64,000 nt of DNA, from positions 2,790,001 through 2,854,000 of the forward strand of contig CANUEZ040000107.1 in NCBI GenBank assembly GCA_948099385.1, given 5' to 3'. The translations under genes were made by a program, and so were the position numbers. This DNA is from Fasciola hepatica (lineage: Eukaryota; Platyhelminthes; Trematoda; Plagiorchiida; Fasciolidae). The notes under the pieces are model-generated. The model was not told the origin of the DNA. It saw only the letters and a program-made list of their open reading frames with translations, and did not search any database. Shown one piece after another: positions 11,061 through 20,252 of the stretch. Within the stretch, counting starts at the first letter, position 1. Each line of letters opens with the position of its first letter.

Positions 11061-11573
11061 GACTAGCTCTCTTCTATTTCTCACGCTGGACCGCTTTCAT
11101 ATCTCAGCTCGTTTTTCTTGCTGCGCGCACTTCAGTGCGGTAAACTTTCACCTGGGCTGCTGTGATGCAAGCAGTAAATATATTTACTATCTATCAGCTG
11201 TAGCTGACAGAAAATCTTTTTGGTTCAACACCCTTGTAGCACCCAACCCGTTCGTAACATCGATTTTCGTTCGGTTTGTTTAGTAGCCATTTTTCACGAA
11301 TCAAAAATGAATTGATACGAAGGAAATTGATGACCGAAGTAATGGGCAACGCCTAGTTGGCGTTTTATTTAATTTTTTCGGTTTAATTCATCGAAATATC
11401 CTGAAAACCTTGGTTTAGATCGCTCTATTTTATTCCCTCGAAATGGGCAAAATATGGGCAATTGTCGGAAAACCATAAATCAAGAGACAGAAATGGGGAT
11501 CACGATACGTAATTTGGGTTAGTGAAAGAAATTAACGGAGCATATCACGTATTTCGAACGGTTGGCACAAACG

Positions 11574-11626
11574 GCTCAGAAACCGGCCGAAAACCGATCG
11601 GTTTCGAAGCGGTTTTGCTGCAAGGG
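11574..11626 (-). repeat. Right terminal inverted repeat
   Basis: It ends GCGGTTTTGCTGCAAGGG, the exact complement of the first 18 bases of the left repeat, followed outside by TATGTACA. Confidence 0.7.
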
Positions 11627-12799
11627 TATGTACAGGACAGGCAATGGTCATGGCCAACAGAACGTCAGAATGCCCCCGGCGTAATGCACCCACCACTGCG
11701 CATGAAGCCGAAGGACTGAACTACACCCACAGGATAGTGTCTAGTGGCACAACTTTAATATACGCCAGACTAGCCATGTTCATGGAAACCGTAAGACACA
11801 GTTGGAACAGATCTAAAGATAAGAGTGGTATCTTCAGTTTTGTGGCGAGTTTGTTTGAATTCGCAAATATCTAGTACATAACGAGAATGACTAGGGTTGC
11901 ATTCATTAACCGCTTTAAGTGCGCCCACGAACGATGCTGACGTGGCGGTAGTTGGTGCAGAAACATTTCTTGCGACTAAAGCCGTCCGAAGCTATTGGGG
12001 ACTCTGCTCAGGTTAGGTCAAGTCAGGCCACAGGACTTGAGGCGGTCCAAACTCTTGCACCTGTTTGCGTCCAGGTGAATCCCACCAGGCTGTGGCTTTT
12101 GTGTTTGCATTGTTTCTGTTGATGACTCCATAGGTGAAACAGGGTTTAGACTCAGTTCGCTGTTGGTAGAGTTTAGCAGTCCCACCGCCCAGTCAGCACA
12201 TGGGGTCGAAAAAGTGCCCCCAAACGGTACCTTCCGGGACTGTTTTTCAAGATCCCATTTTTATAAGAAATAAGTTTGGCAGTGTTACTAACTAGGCCAG
12301 AAATGGCCAACTGTGAAGTGTTATCCCGTAAACGTCATGGTTTAAAAGATATACACACTTTATTGTTTCTCTGCTTTTTACCATGTCCCGGTGGTGAGCT
12401 TGGCTCTTCAAGCCTAGGAGCTCCTAAATTTGTCACTACAAATGAGTACCATTCTTTTTTCCCACATCTAGAGAAAACCCTTCCATGACACACCGCCATG
12501 GACGTTCATCGTCCTATTTGTTTTACTGACCTGAGCCACTCTGTCACGTTATCCGTCGAAAGTTGTACGCTAACCGCAAGTCGTTCTGAAGTCGATCATC
12601 TTTTTGGTCAATAATGATGGTTTGTGTCACATTTATGCCACTATTTCAGGCAATAAATATCGCGTACTGTCAACTGCGGTACACCAGCGGTGCGGTCGTC
12701 TCCCTCGGTGAGTGTAGCTGTTTTTGAAATTTTTAGAACACACAGCTCGTCCCCCTCCATTTAAGTTTATCTTTATCTGTGCTGACTGGATCCTGAATA
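11627..12799. other. No gene seen; short Gypsy-tail-like remnant, then CR1-A upstream DNA
   Basis: 11632-11672 resembles 46774-46815 of the Gypsy element (shared AATGG.CA.GGCCAA and CGTC.AGAAT), and TGCACCCACCACTGC recurs nearby, so a scrap of that family's 3' region may lie here. The rest to 12799 has no coding pattern I can support. Its last few hundred bases are probably the 5' leader of CR1-A, whose start I cannot place. Confidence 0.4.
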
Positions 12800-14110
12800 A
12801 TGTCAATGCCCCTCACCATTGATATAACCGCTTGCTCAGATGAGGCTACTTTCCCCATGAGGCAGTGCGATTCCCATTCTGTGGTCAATGCCTCACTCCT
12901 CAATCCGGACGAAACGGTCCTTCATAGTGCGCTGGAAACGGATGCACTAAAATGTGCAGTCCAAAGTCAGGCTGCAGAGATAGCCGAGCTAAGGGCCACC
13001 GTCCGCACCCTTAAGGATGAGCTGTCCAGCCTGAGGAGTTTGGTAATATAATCCCTCCCGGTGTCCCAGGCAGCCGATCAGGTTTGTAGAGTTTCTGAGC
13101 AGCAAATTCTTGACGCCGCAAAGATTTCACAAGATACCGAGAATTGCTCCAAGCGAGTCATCCTTTGGGGCCGCTTCCTCAGTTCAGATCACCCTCATGA
13201 CACCTACGCCCAGGTGTTTAACCGCCTTAAGCTCCCTTTCCCACTTAAAAGTCGGTCCACTTGGTTGGTAACCAAACGCACCAACCGGGTTCACAGTATT
13301 CTCATTGTAATGGGTTCCACAGATGCAGCCAAACGAATTGTTTCCTTGGCATCAAAGCTCAAGGAGGAAATTAAAGGGCTCAAGGGCGTATCCATTGATA
13401 AGCCACTTCATCTGAGGCTCCGCAGTGAGAAGGCTAAGCCAAAAATTCCACAAAAAGCCGATCCTAAGCTCAGAGTGCTGCCAGTTGTCCAGGTAACTCG
13501 CCTTGAGGACCGAGCTGCATGCCCACCATCCCTCGCTTCCCTACTGACACCATTTCCCGTCGCCGAAAGTACTCCCAGTAGTAGGCCTAGTGCCACTAAA
13601 CATTGGTCGCCTACGAAAAGCATCCCAGGCCCCATCATAGCCAACAAGACTGTTTCAACGGACGAGATCCACTCATCCTTGAGCCCAGACATGAACCTGC
13701 AACCTGTTTCTACTGAAAGAAGCAATGAGGAGGTTAAAGCACCAGATAATATATCTGGTGCTGTCATGAAAAATAAGCTCACCAACAAGAGAACTCAGAA
13801 TAGGGCATCAAGCAGTGCGCAGAAGGGCAAACCACGAAAGGCAGCCCACACTTTTCGGAGACCGAAGGATGTAGGCCGTCCACCTGGATTGATACCCCCC
13901 AGGTTACTAGACATCAAAACCTACCGGTCCCCCCAGCAGTCTGCCTACCCTCTAGCCCCCCAATATCTTCAGCCCCCGACTCTCCCAGGACCTCCTTTCC
14001 ATCCTCAAATCCCCCTCCTTCCCCCTCCTCAAACCCAAAACCAGCTGCCTCTGGCGATTCTGCAACAACTCCTGAGCATGTGCTCAAGTGTTTTTACAGC
14101 AATTGCCTGA
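12800..14110 (+). pseudogene. CR1-A ORF1 protein, interrupted by one stop
   Basis: ATG at 12800 opens a frame (MSMPLTIDITACSDEA...) with a leucine/glutamate-rich coiled-coil-like segment (QAAEIAELRATVRTLKDEL), then a single TAA at 13049-13051. The same frame resumes at once and stays open to 14110. The following part has a basic, RNA-binding-like domain (CSKRVILWGRFLSSD to LHLRLRSEK). A long Ser/Pro-rich tail ends in proline clusters (LPGPPFHPQIPLLPPPQ). ORF1 proteins of this class are thought to bind element RNA. Apart from that stop, about 436 codons are clean. I call it a pseudogene only because of the stop; readthrough or a sequencing difference cannot be excluded. Confidence 0.7.
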
Positions 14111-16848
14111 GTGTGTTGAATAAGATCCCGGAGCTTTGGCAGCTTGCAGTGGATAAGGAGCCTCAGATCATAGCCCTCACAGAAACCTGGCTCACCCCTG
14201 ACATTCTTGATGCCGAAATATCCATTCCGGGATACTTCACAGTAAGGCGGGACTCCAGTAGAGGTCGTGCCGGCGGGGTCATCATATACTACGATAATTC
14301 TATCCCTCCTCCCACCTTACGGACAACACCAACCTTTTCATGTATTGATTGTTTGTGGGCCGTGTTTAACCTCTCTAGGACAGATACCCTATTGCTTGGT
14401 GTTGTCTTCCGTCCTCCCGCATGCAATTCAACTGACAGCCTAGGTCTCATAGACTTATTAGGCTCCCTGAAAAGCTATACAGACTTCACCCATCTGTTAG
14501 TCACTGGTGACTTCAACTCTCCCAGTACAAACTGGCAAAGAGCTGATGCCCCGGATATCACTTTCGGTAAACCCCTCCTTGATCTCGTACTGAAAAACTC
14601 ATGGGTGCAGAACGTAAGAGATCCGACTAGATATCGCACAGGCCACGCCCCGTCCCTACTAGACCTGGTCATCACCAATGATTGGTTCCTAATAGATGTG
14701 GTGCATTACTTGCCGCCCCTCGGCAAAAGTGATCACATTCTCATTGGATTCGATTATATCGTGAAATGGCCTCCTCTTCCGTCAGAAACTAAAATTTCGA
14801 GATCCTTCAAAAGGACCAACTTTGACCAAGTCTGTGCATTTTTTCGCTCCCAGCTAAATTTAACTAACCCAGGTAACTCTGCGGATGAAATGGCAGAGAA
14901 TCTCAGAGAGTTGATCTCCTTAGCTGATAGGCATTTTGTCCCCAGAATTCGTCGCACACAGACCGCTAAGCGACCCCTCCCTCGCCCCATTAGGCGCATT
15001 CTAGACGAACGCGCACGCCTCTTTGCTAGATATAAAGCCACAGGCCTTGCCCGTGATGCAGAAGACTTCAGGATCATAAGGAACATATGCAAAGACAAGA
15101 TTAGGTCTTATCAGAATGCAGTCCAGCGATCTGTACTTGATCGAGCACGGACCAATAAGGCATTGTTCTTTCAGTACATGCGCCGTCTAAGGGGCACAGC
15201 TCCGACGCCATTAGCTCTTAAAGATAGTGCCGGATCTCCAATCACTTCCCCTAGCCAAGTAGCCGAGGCATTCAGCTCCTACTTCCGTACAATTTTTAGC
15301 TCCATTCCCATATCATCCCACCCTACCATGCGCCCGTTATCTCTGACCACTACCCTTAACCGCGTAACTATTCCCATTGGTGAAGTCGCTCAAGGTTTCC
15401 GACGGCTCAACCAATATTGCTCTATGGGTCCTGACTTAATCCACCCCCGTATTCTCAAGGAAGCCGAGGATACATTAGCTGCTCCTTATGCCTCGCTTTT
15501 TCAGCAATGTGTTGACGATGGAGTTTTCCCCCGTAACTGGAAAAAAGCAGTGATCGCACCCATCTATAAGAAGCGTAGTAGACACCTTGCTTCTAGTTAC
15601 AGACCCATAAGCCTCACTAGCATCCCTAGCAAAATTTTTGAGGGAATTCTTAAGAGTGAGATTCTTTCCCATCTTCATAGAAATAAGATCCTCTCCCCGT
15701 CCCAACATGGGTTTCTTCCTGGCAGATCATGCATCACCAATATGCTTACTGTCATGGATAGTCTAACGAAAGCCTATGATGATGGCCAGCTCTCACACGC
15801 TGTATTCATCGATTTTGCTAAGGCCTTCGATAAGGTCCCACATGCCCCTCTTCTTTATAAGCTGCAGACATACGGGATCACAGGCTCCATGTTGGCCATC
15901 CTACGTAGCTTCCTTACCGGCCGCACTTTTGTGGTTAAAGTCGGGAATGTTTTGTCTCAACCCTCCCCAGTAACAACTGGGGTCCCCCAAGGGTCGGTCT
16001 TAGGTCCTCTTCTTTTCCTGATCTATATAAACGATCTACCGACAGCCCTTCCTGCGAACATTGCCATGTACGCAGATGATGTAACCCTCTGGAGTTCAAG
16101 CGTTGAAGACCTGCAAATTGCAGTTTATGAAACAAAACGCTGGTCCGAGGATTGGAACCTCCCAGTTAATGATGACAAATGCGTGAGCATATCTTTCGGC
16201 AGAGAGACTGGTCACACGTTTTCCATTAATGGAGCAGCCACACTGCCAAGGGTTGACCGACACAAGGTGCTCGGTTTCTGGTTAGATTGTAAATTATCCT
16301 TATCTCATCATCACGAACTTGCGAGCAAGTCTGCCTTTCGAGTCCTAAACATGATTCGAAGGTCCTTCCCGCGCATATTTAAGGATGATTTCCCCATAAT
16401 TTTCGGCACATATATCCGACCTCTGCTGGAGTACGGTAGTCAGATAGTGCACTCTGGTCTTGCCCGAGACCGTGAGATCCTAGAAAGAGTTCAGCGGGCC
16501 TCTACCAAGGCAGTAAGGGGTCTATCCCACCTACCTTATCCCGTCCGTCTCTCACCCCTCAACCTCTATCCCCTTGACGTAAGACGCGTAAGAGGTGATC
16601 TGTTTTTGATGTTCCACCTTTTTGAAACAGGTCAAAGCGATTGCTTCTTCCTCATCTGTCCAGCCTCTTCTCTCCGTGGTCACGGCAGAAAAGTTTTCAA
16701 ACCGAGGCCACGCACTTCACTAAGGATTACCATTTTTAGCTATAGGGTTATTACTATGTGGAATGCACTTCCAGAAGATATTGTTCTCTCGCAGAACAAA
16801 ACTGTCTTCAAGAAAAAGCTAGACCTCTACCTGGGTCTCTCCCAATAA
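14080..16848 (+). CDS. CR1-A ORF2: endonuclease-reverse transcriptase
   Basis: An uninterrupted 922-codon frame. Endonuclease, residues about 1-230: N8 (CFYSNCLSVLNK), ALTETWLT with E35, TGDFNSP (143-149), GKSDHIL (215-221). RT, about 430-700: YRPISLTSIPSKIFE, QHGFLPGRSC, FIDFAKAFDKVP (576-587), GVPQGSVLGPLLF (634-646), catalytic MYADDVTLW (663-671). The tail has LEYGSQI and the late block FSYRVITMWNALP. All catalytic residues are present, so it may encode active enzyme. The first codon here is GTG, and the frame is open back to 13804 without any ATG. The first in-frame ATG lies within the protein near residue 271. How it is translated is therefore open; it overlaps ORF1 in the -1 frame. Confidence 0.9.
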   Translation: MLKCFYSNCLSVLNKIPELWQLAVDKEPQIIALTETWLTPDILDAEISIPGYFTVRRDSSRGRAGGVIIYYDNSIPPPTLRTTPTFSCIDCLWAVFNLSRTDTLLLGVVFRPPACNSTDSLGLIDLLGSLKSYTDFTHLLVTGDFNSPSTNWQRADAPDITFGKPLLDLVLKNSWVQNVRDPTRYRTGHAPSLLDLVITNDWFLIDVVHYLPPLGKSDHILIGFDYIVKWPPLPSETKISRSFKRTNFDQVCAFFRSQLNLTNPGNSADEMAENLRELISLADRHFVPRIRRTQTAKRPLPRPIRRILDERARLFARYKATGLARDAEDFRIIRNICKDKIRSYQNAVQRSVLDRARTNKALFFQYMRRLRGTAPTPLALKDSAGSPITSPSQVAEAFSSYFRTIFSSIPISSHPTMRPLSLTTTLNRVTIPIGEVAQGFRRLNQYCSMGPDLIHPRILKEAEDTLAAPYASLFQQCVDDGVFPRNWKKAVIAPIYKKRSRHLASSYRPISLTSIPSKIFEGILKSEILSHLHRNKILSPSQHGFLPGRSCITNMLTVMDSLTKAYDDGQLSHAVFIDFAKAFDKVPHAPLLYKLQTYGITGSMLAILRSFLTGRTFVVKVGNVLSQPSPVTTGVPQGSVLGPLLFLIYINDLPTALPANIAMYADDVTLWSSSVEDLQIAVYETKRWSEDWNLPVNDDKCVSISFGRETGHTFSINGAATLPRVDRHKVLGFWLDCKLSLSHHHELASKSAFRVLNMIRRSFPRIFKDDFPIIFGTYIRPLLEYGSQIVHSGLARDREILERVQRASTKAVRGLSHLPYPVRLSPLNLYPLDVRRVRGDLFLMFHLFETGQSDCFFLICPASSLRGHGRKVFKPRPRTSLRITIFSYRVITMWNALPEDIVLSQNKTVFKKKLDLYLGLSQ

Positions 16849-16970
16849 TTCCCTTTGTCAAAAAAACTAACAAAATAGATGTCTTCTATCGCATATATGT
16901 TCATGAATGCCGCACCCCCACTCAGCTTAAGGCACTGTCCACAGTGTGACACTGCATGAGGTTATGTTCA

Positions 16971-17889
16971 TCTTGTTTTCGCTGCCACCCCCGCCCCCCC
17001 ACCGCTTCCTTTTACTCTCGTTTTAGCTCGGTGAATCCGACAGAAGATCAAAGATTCCCTCAAGAACCGGGACAATTGGGCTCAAAGCCTCGAACCCGTG
17101 TAGTACTTCAAGACTTCAAGACTACTGCAGCCTCCGTTTATCGCTAATTAGGTCCGTATAGACTAGGTAACGGAATGGCTGTGGTCGTTATCATGTTTGA
17201 TGGAAGAAACGAAGTAGATTTTTGAGATCGATCACGAGGTACGCTCCATTTGTTGCTATGTGCCTCATTAGTTCAAACCTTAACAAGCAGTTGTCATCGC
17301 ACCATATGAGGCGACAACTCCATAAGCAGGTGTCAGTTCCTATTCGCTCCAGAACTACCATCTGGCGAGGTAAAAAAGCTTTCATAGCAGCAGCCCAAGC
17401 GGCACAATACCCAAAGCGGTTGGACTAAAATGACTCCTGATATTTTCACACTTCATTTACCATAATAGTTTTGATACTTAAATTATCAGAAGTTAATCCG
17501 TTTTCTTGAAAATAGTTTTCAATCGGAATGTTTTCGAAACTTGCATGCGAAGATGTTCCATCATCCGGCTTTTTCCTTAAGTGCAACTGCCTTACCTTCC
17601 TGCGTGATATTTCAGAACCGGCTACTACCTAACTCCAAACGATGAACATCTTTCAAAAATTCTCAATGAAGGGGTCCTCGGATAGCAAGATTTACAGGCC
17701 TTCAGTATGCCCATTTTTACAAAAAACTTAACGATTTTTACAAACTAGTCTTCCGACCAGTGATTAGTTAGTGTTTTGACTCGAAAGGATGGACACTGAC
17801 AAATAAACTAAGACGCGGGTAGTTAAGATGGATTGGAAAAAAGAGAAGTACTCATATCCGGCGAATTTCCGGAATGTTGGGCTTAGCGC
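16971..17889. other. No gene or repeat recognised
   Basis: Short scattered open frames only, with no motif on either strand that I recognise. It begins with a C-rich stretch (around 16985-17000) just after the estimated CR1-A end. Confidence 0.5.
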
Positions 17890-18135
17890 AGCCTGTTCCT
17901 AAATGGGCTCAAACAGCGCTGCCAAGGGTTTCCCCAATGCTAGTCCAACGCAAGCCCAGCGATAGCCCAGCGTTAGCCCAAGGCCAGCCAAACTTTGGCC
18001 CGGGGCTGTCCCAATTGGGCGCAGACACTTCTGCCCAGCGATTTTGATGATGTGGCCCAAAGTTAGCCCAAAGTTGGCCCAACTAAAACCCAACTTGGTC
18101 CAACTCGCTCCCAATTGGGAGCGCTTTGAGCGTGC
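17890..18135. repeat. GCCCAA/TTGGGC-rich degenerate short repeat block
   Basis: About ten GCCCA or TGGGC words occur at irregular 10-25 base spacing, many as AGCCCAA, AGCCCAGCG or GGCCCAAAGTT. TTGGGC also appears in the opposite sense, so the block can fold on itself. Read on the minus strand it gives repeated LGLTLG and WAxxGLALG-like peptides. These are a by-product of the repeat, not evidence of a gene. It lies just upstream of the CACTA-like transposase remnant and may be a subterminal repeat region of that transposon; this is conjecture. Confidence 0.5.
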
Positions 18136-18597
18136 TTCTTGGGAGCTTATGCCACAATGGATTCGTTGAGTGCTTTGGATATTGATAACAGGTTAAACTC
18201 CGTTGGTGGTAATATTTTCTATGCCTTGTGAGCCTTATATGGCTACTTAAATCAGATTATTTAGAAAAGAGGTCTTCGTCCGAAGAAATAAATGCGAACT
18301 GTGAAGGTGTGCTCGATTCTGTCCATCAGCCGTCCGAGGTCTGCTCCGGATACTTGTACTTACTTTTACGGGTATTCTATTCAAACTGTTCTTTGAGTAG
18401 GGTATTAAGGAATGCTGGAGATGATGCACGGGATTTGCAGGCCTGCTACTTAGAGGAGGACCTGTGGTTTGCACGTGCTTTTCACGCCTCAGATAGCTTG
18501 ATTGCGTAAAGTGTAGACCTTTAATAAAAGATGGTGTCCCAGAAATCCCCTCGGAAAGCACAAGTAGGAAGGAGGACGGTTCGTCGTTGTATCTACT

Positions 18598-20252
18598 AAC
18601 TCCACTCGATAACCCAGACCTAATCCCAGGACCTTCACCAGGTTCTGTTGCAGGACGGGCAGTCATACAAATGCGCTTCTCAGTGGCGAATGTGAAAACC
18701 ATGCTTCGCATGTTCAAGCAGGTTCTCTCTGATTTGCCGACAGGTCCACGAACTTTGTTGGGAATACCACATTCCGTAGGCCACGGTGACTAAGTCCGCT
18801 CGGGACCCGGCGAATGTTCGCAGCTTGCAATGGATTCCAGAGCAATACGTGCAACAGATGAGATAGCCATTCGGTTGCATGCAGACTGTCTGGCTTTGTT
18901 ATGTGGGTCATCTCAACAGCTATGGCCTACTTTAGGCCTTGAGCTTGAACCGTTATCACGGGTGCTTATGGTGGCTTTCATTGTGGGACGATCGTGCCTG
19001 CAGATGTGATGGAATACTTGGATGGTGGGGTTCGAGAAATGAAATCTCTGCTCACTCAGGGAATTCATATTCGAAGCGCGTGCAGATATTTCTACGTAGT
19101 CTTGTCTGGCGGTATAGCTGATGCCCCAGCAAAAGCTTTCATAAAACAAATAAAGCACCATATTGGCCATTTCAACTGCCCACGGTGCACACTACAATGC
19201 AGTAGCTTCGGTAGGCCACCAAAAATTGCTAGGGCTGATGCTGACTACCGCTCCCGAGAGCAACAGGACCACCACGTAACGGGTTCGCCATTCGAGGGTT
19301 TGTGAAAGGACTACATGCTCATGTTTTGTATGGGAATAAGGAAGCGAACCTTCCTTTTGTGGCATCAGTTTGGCAAACCAAAGAGAGCCCTGCCATCAGC
19401 TCAGTCCTAGTTACGCGTGAACGAGCATTCTCCGATAATTCGAAAATATATTCCCTATGAGTCTCCCCGTGAATGTCGAAAGCTGGAAGAGCTAGCAAGC
19501 TGGAGGGCTTCCGAGTGCAGGGAGTTCTTATTGTACATTTAACCGGCGGTTATGAAACATGCTACCACTTGAGAACTACCTCGATTTTCTCAGCTTTGCA
19601 GCGAAAAGTGGCGCTCTCACTACTTTGACTTCATCTGCTATCACTACTACTTGATGGTGCAGGAGCTCGTTGCGTTGTGCGGTGAAACTGAAGCAGTTTT
19701 CAATGTTATCACCTGGGTGCTTCCATGTGGGGATGCGAGAAACCACGACTCTGTGGGTCCATTCTCGGCTTTTCTTTTTGTTGTCATATGTGCAAACGAA
19801 ACGGCTTTGTGTCACCAGTCGAAACATGATCACGGAACAAATATTTCGTGGGACAGTGGACCTTTCCATGGAAGCAATAATGCGTCCTGACATCCAGTTT
19901 AGGGATGACAGTGAATCGTTCTGTCGCCAAACTTGGGTTGCTGGAGAAGACGGTTCGCCTACGGAATACAGTGAGTGCCTCGGAACCATCGAATAACTGT
20001 TTACTGACTGACAACCAGCCGGCGACTATCGTTGACGCTAGTGGCCACACGGTGAAGTGCCGTCGTTTCAAACGGACGGGGATTATTTTCACCAGTCCTT
20101 CTTCTCCTGTGAATCTGAGAATGTACCTTTGTGAACAGCCGATTGAGGAAATTCATTCATGTAACTGTAAAGCCATGCAGTGTGAAGGGCTATTGCTTCC
20201 ATACCACGATCACCCGGTATTTTATCCCATTGTGCATAGCTGGCCTTCATGA
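18598..20252 (+). pseudogene. Decayed CACTA-like (tnp2-type) transposase
   Basis: Plus-strand pieces in three frames line up in order. 18598-18793 has SVANVKTMLRMFKQVLSDLP and RTLLGIPHSV. 18830-19010 has HADCLALLCGSSQQLWPTLG. 18994-19305 has PADVMEYLDGGVREMKSLL, GGIADAPAKAFIKQIKHHIG and HFNCPRCTLQ. 19310-19560 has the RECRKLEELASWRASECREF block, and 19905-20252 a Cys/His-poor tail. The DAPAxAFIK..KxHxGxxxCxxC pattern is what I know from tnp2-type transposases of animal CACTA elements, such as those described in Schistosoma. At least four frameshifts and several stops make it non-functional. Termini were not found. Confidence 0.6.

Larger units (their letters stand above)
9503..11626. mobile_element. 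Composite non-autonomous DNA-transposon-like element with TIRs and 8-bp TSD
   Basis: The left end (from 9503) and the reverse complement of the right end (to 11626) both begin CCCTTGCTGCAAAACCGC and match at about 46 of 53 positions. The eight bases outside are TATATACA on the left and TATGTACA on the right (7 of 8). An 8-bp duplication is typical of hAT-, P- or Merlin-type transposons. There is no transposase. The interior contains three related blocks (about 9580-9960, 9968-10330, 11256-11626) rich in AAACCGATCGGTTT-like words, and a solo LTR. It looks like copies of one short element family nested or tandemised, with the outer pair of termini intact. Confidence 0.6.
12800..16970 (+). mobile_element. 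CR1-A: CR1-clade non-LTR retrotransposon, best preserved element in the window
   Basis: It comprises ORF1 (12800-14110, one stop) and ORF2 (to 16848, intact endonuclease plus RT). A short AT-rich 3' region follows the stop. Domain order, RT motifs and the TETWL-type endonuclease place it in the CR1/Jockey branch. It lies on the plus strand, whereas the other CR1-like copies in the window are all on the minus strand. The 5' end and exact 3' terminus are not visible as sharp boundaries; 16970 is an estimate. Confidence 0.85.

Noticed and set aside
13408..13788. A 126-codon minus-strand frame
   Set aside because: Antisense shadow of CR1-A ORF1, which has the family pattern.
17899..18114. A 71-codon minus-strand frame with repeated LGLTLG-like peptides
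   Set aside because: Produced by the GCCCAA repeat block, not a repeat protein gene.
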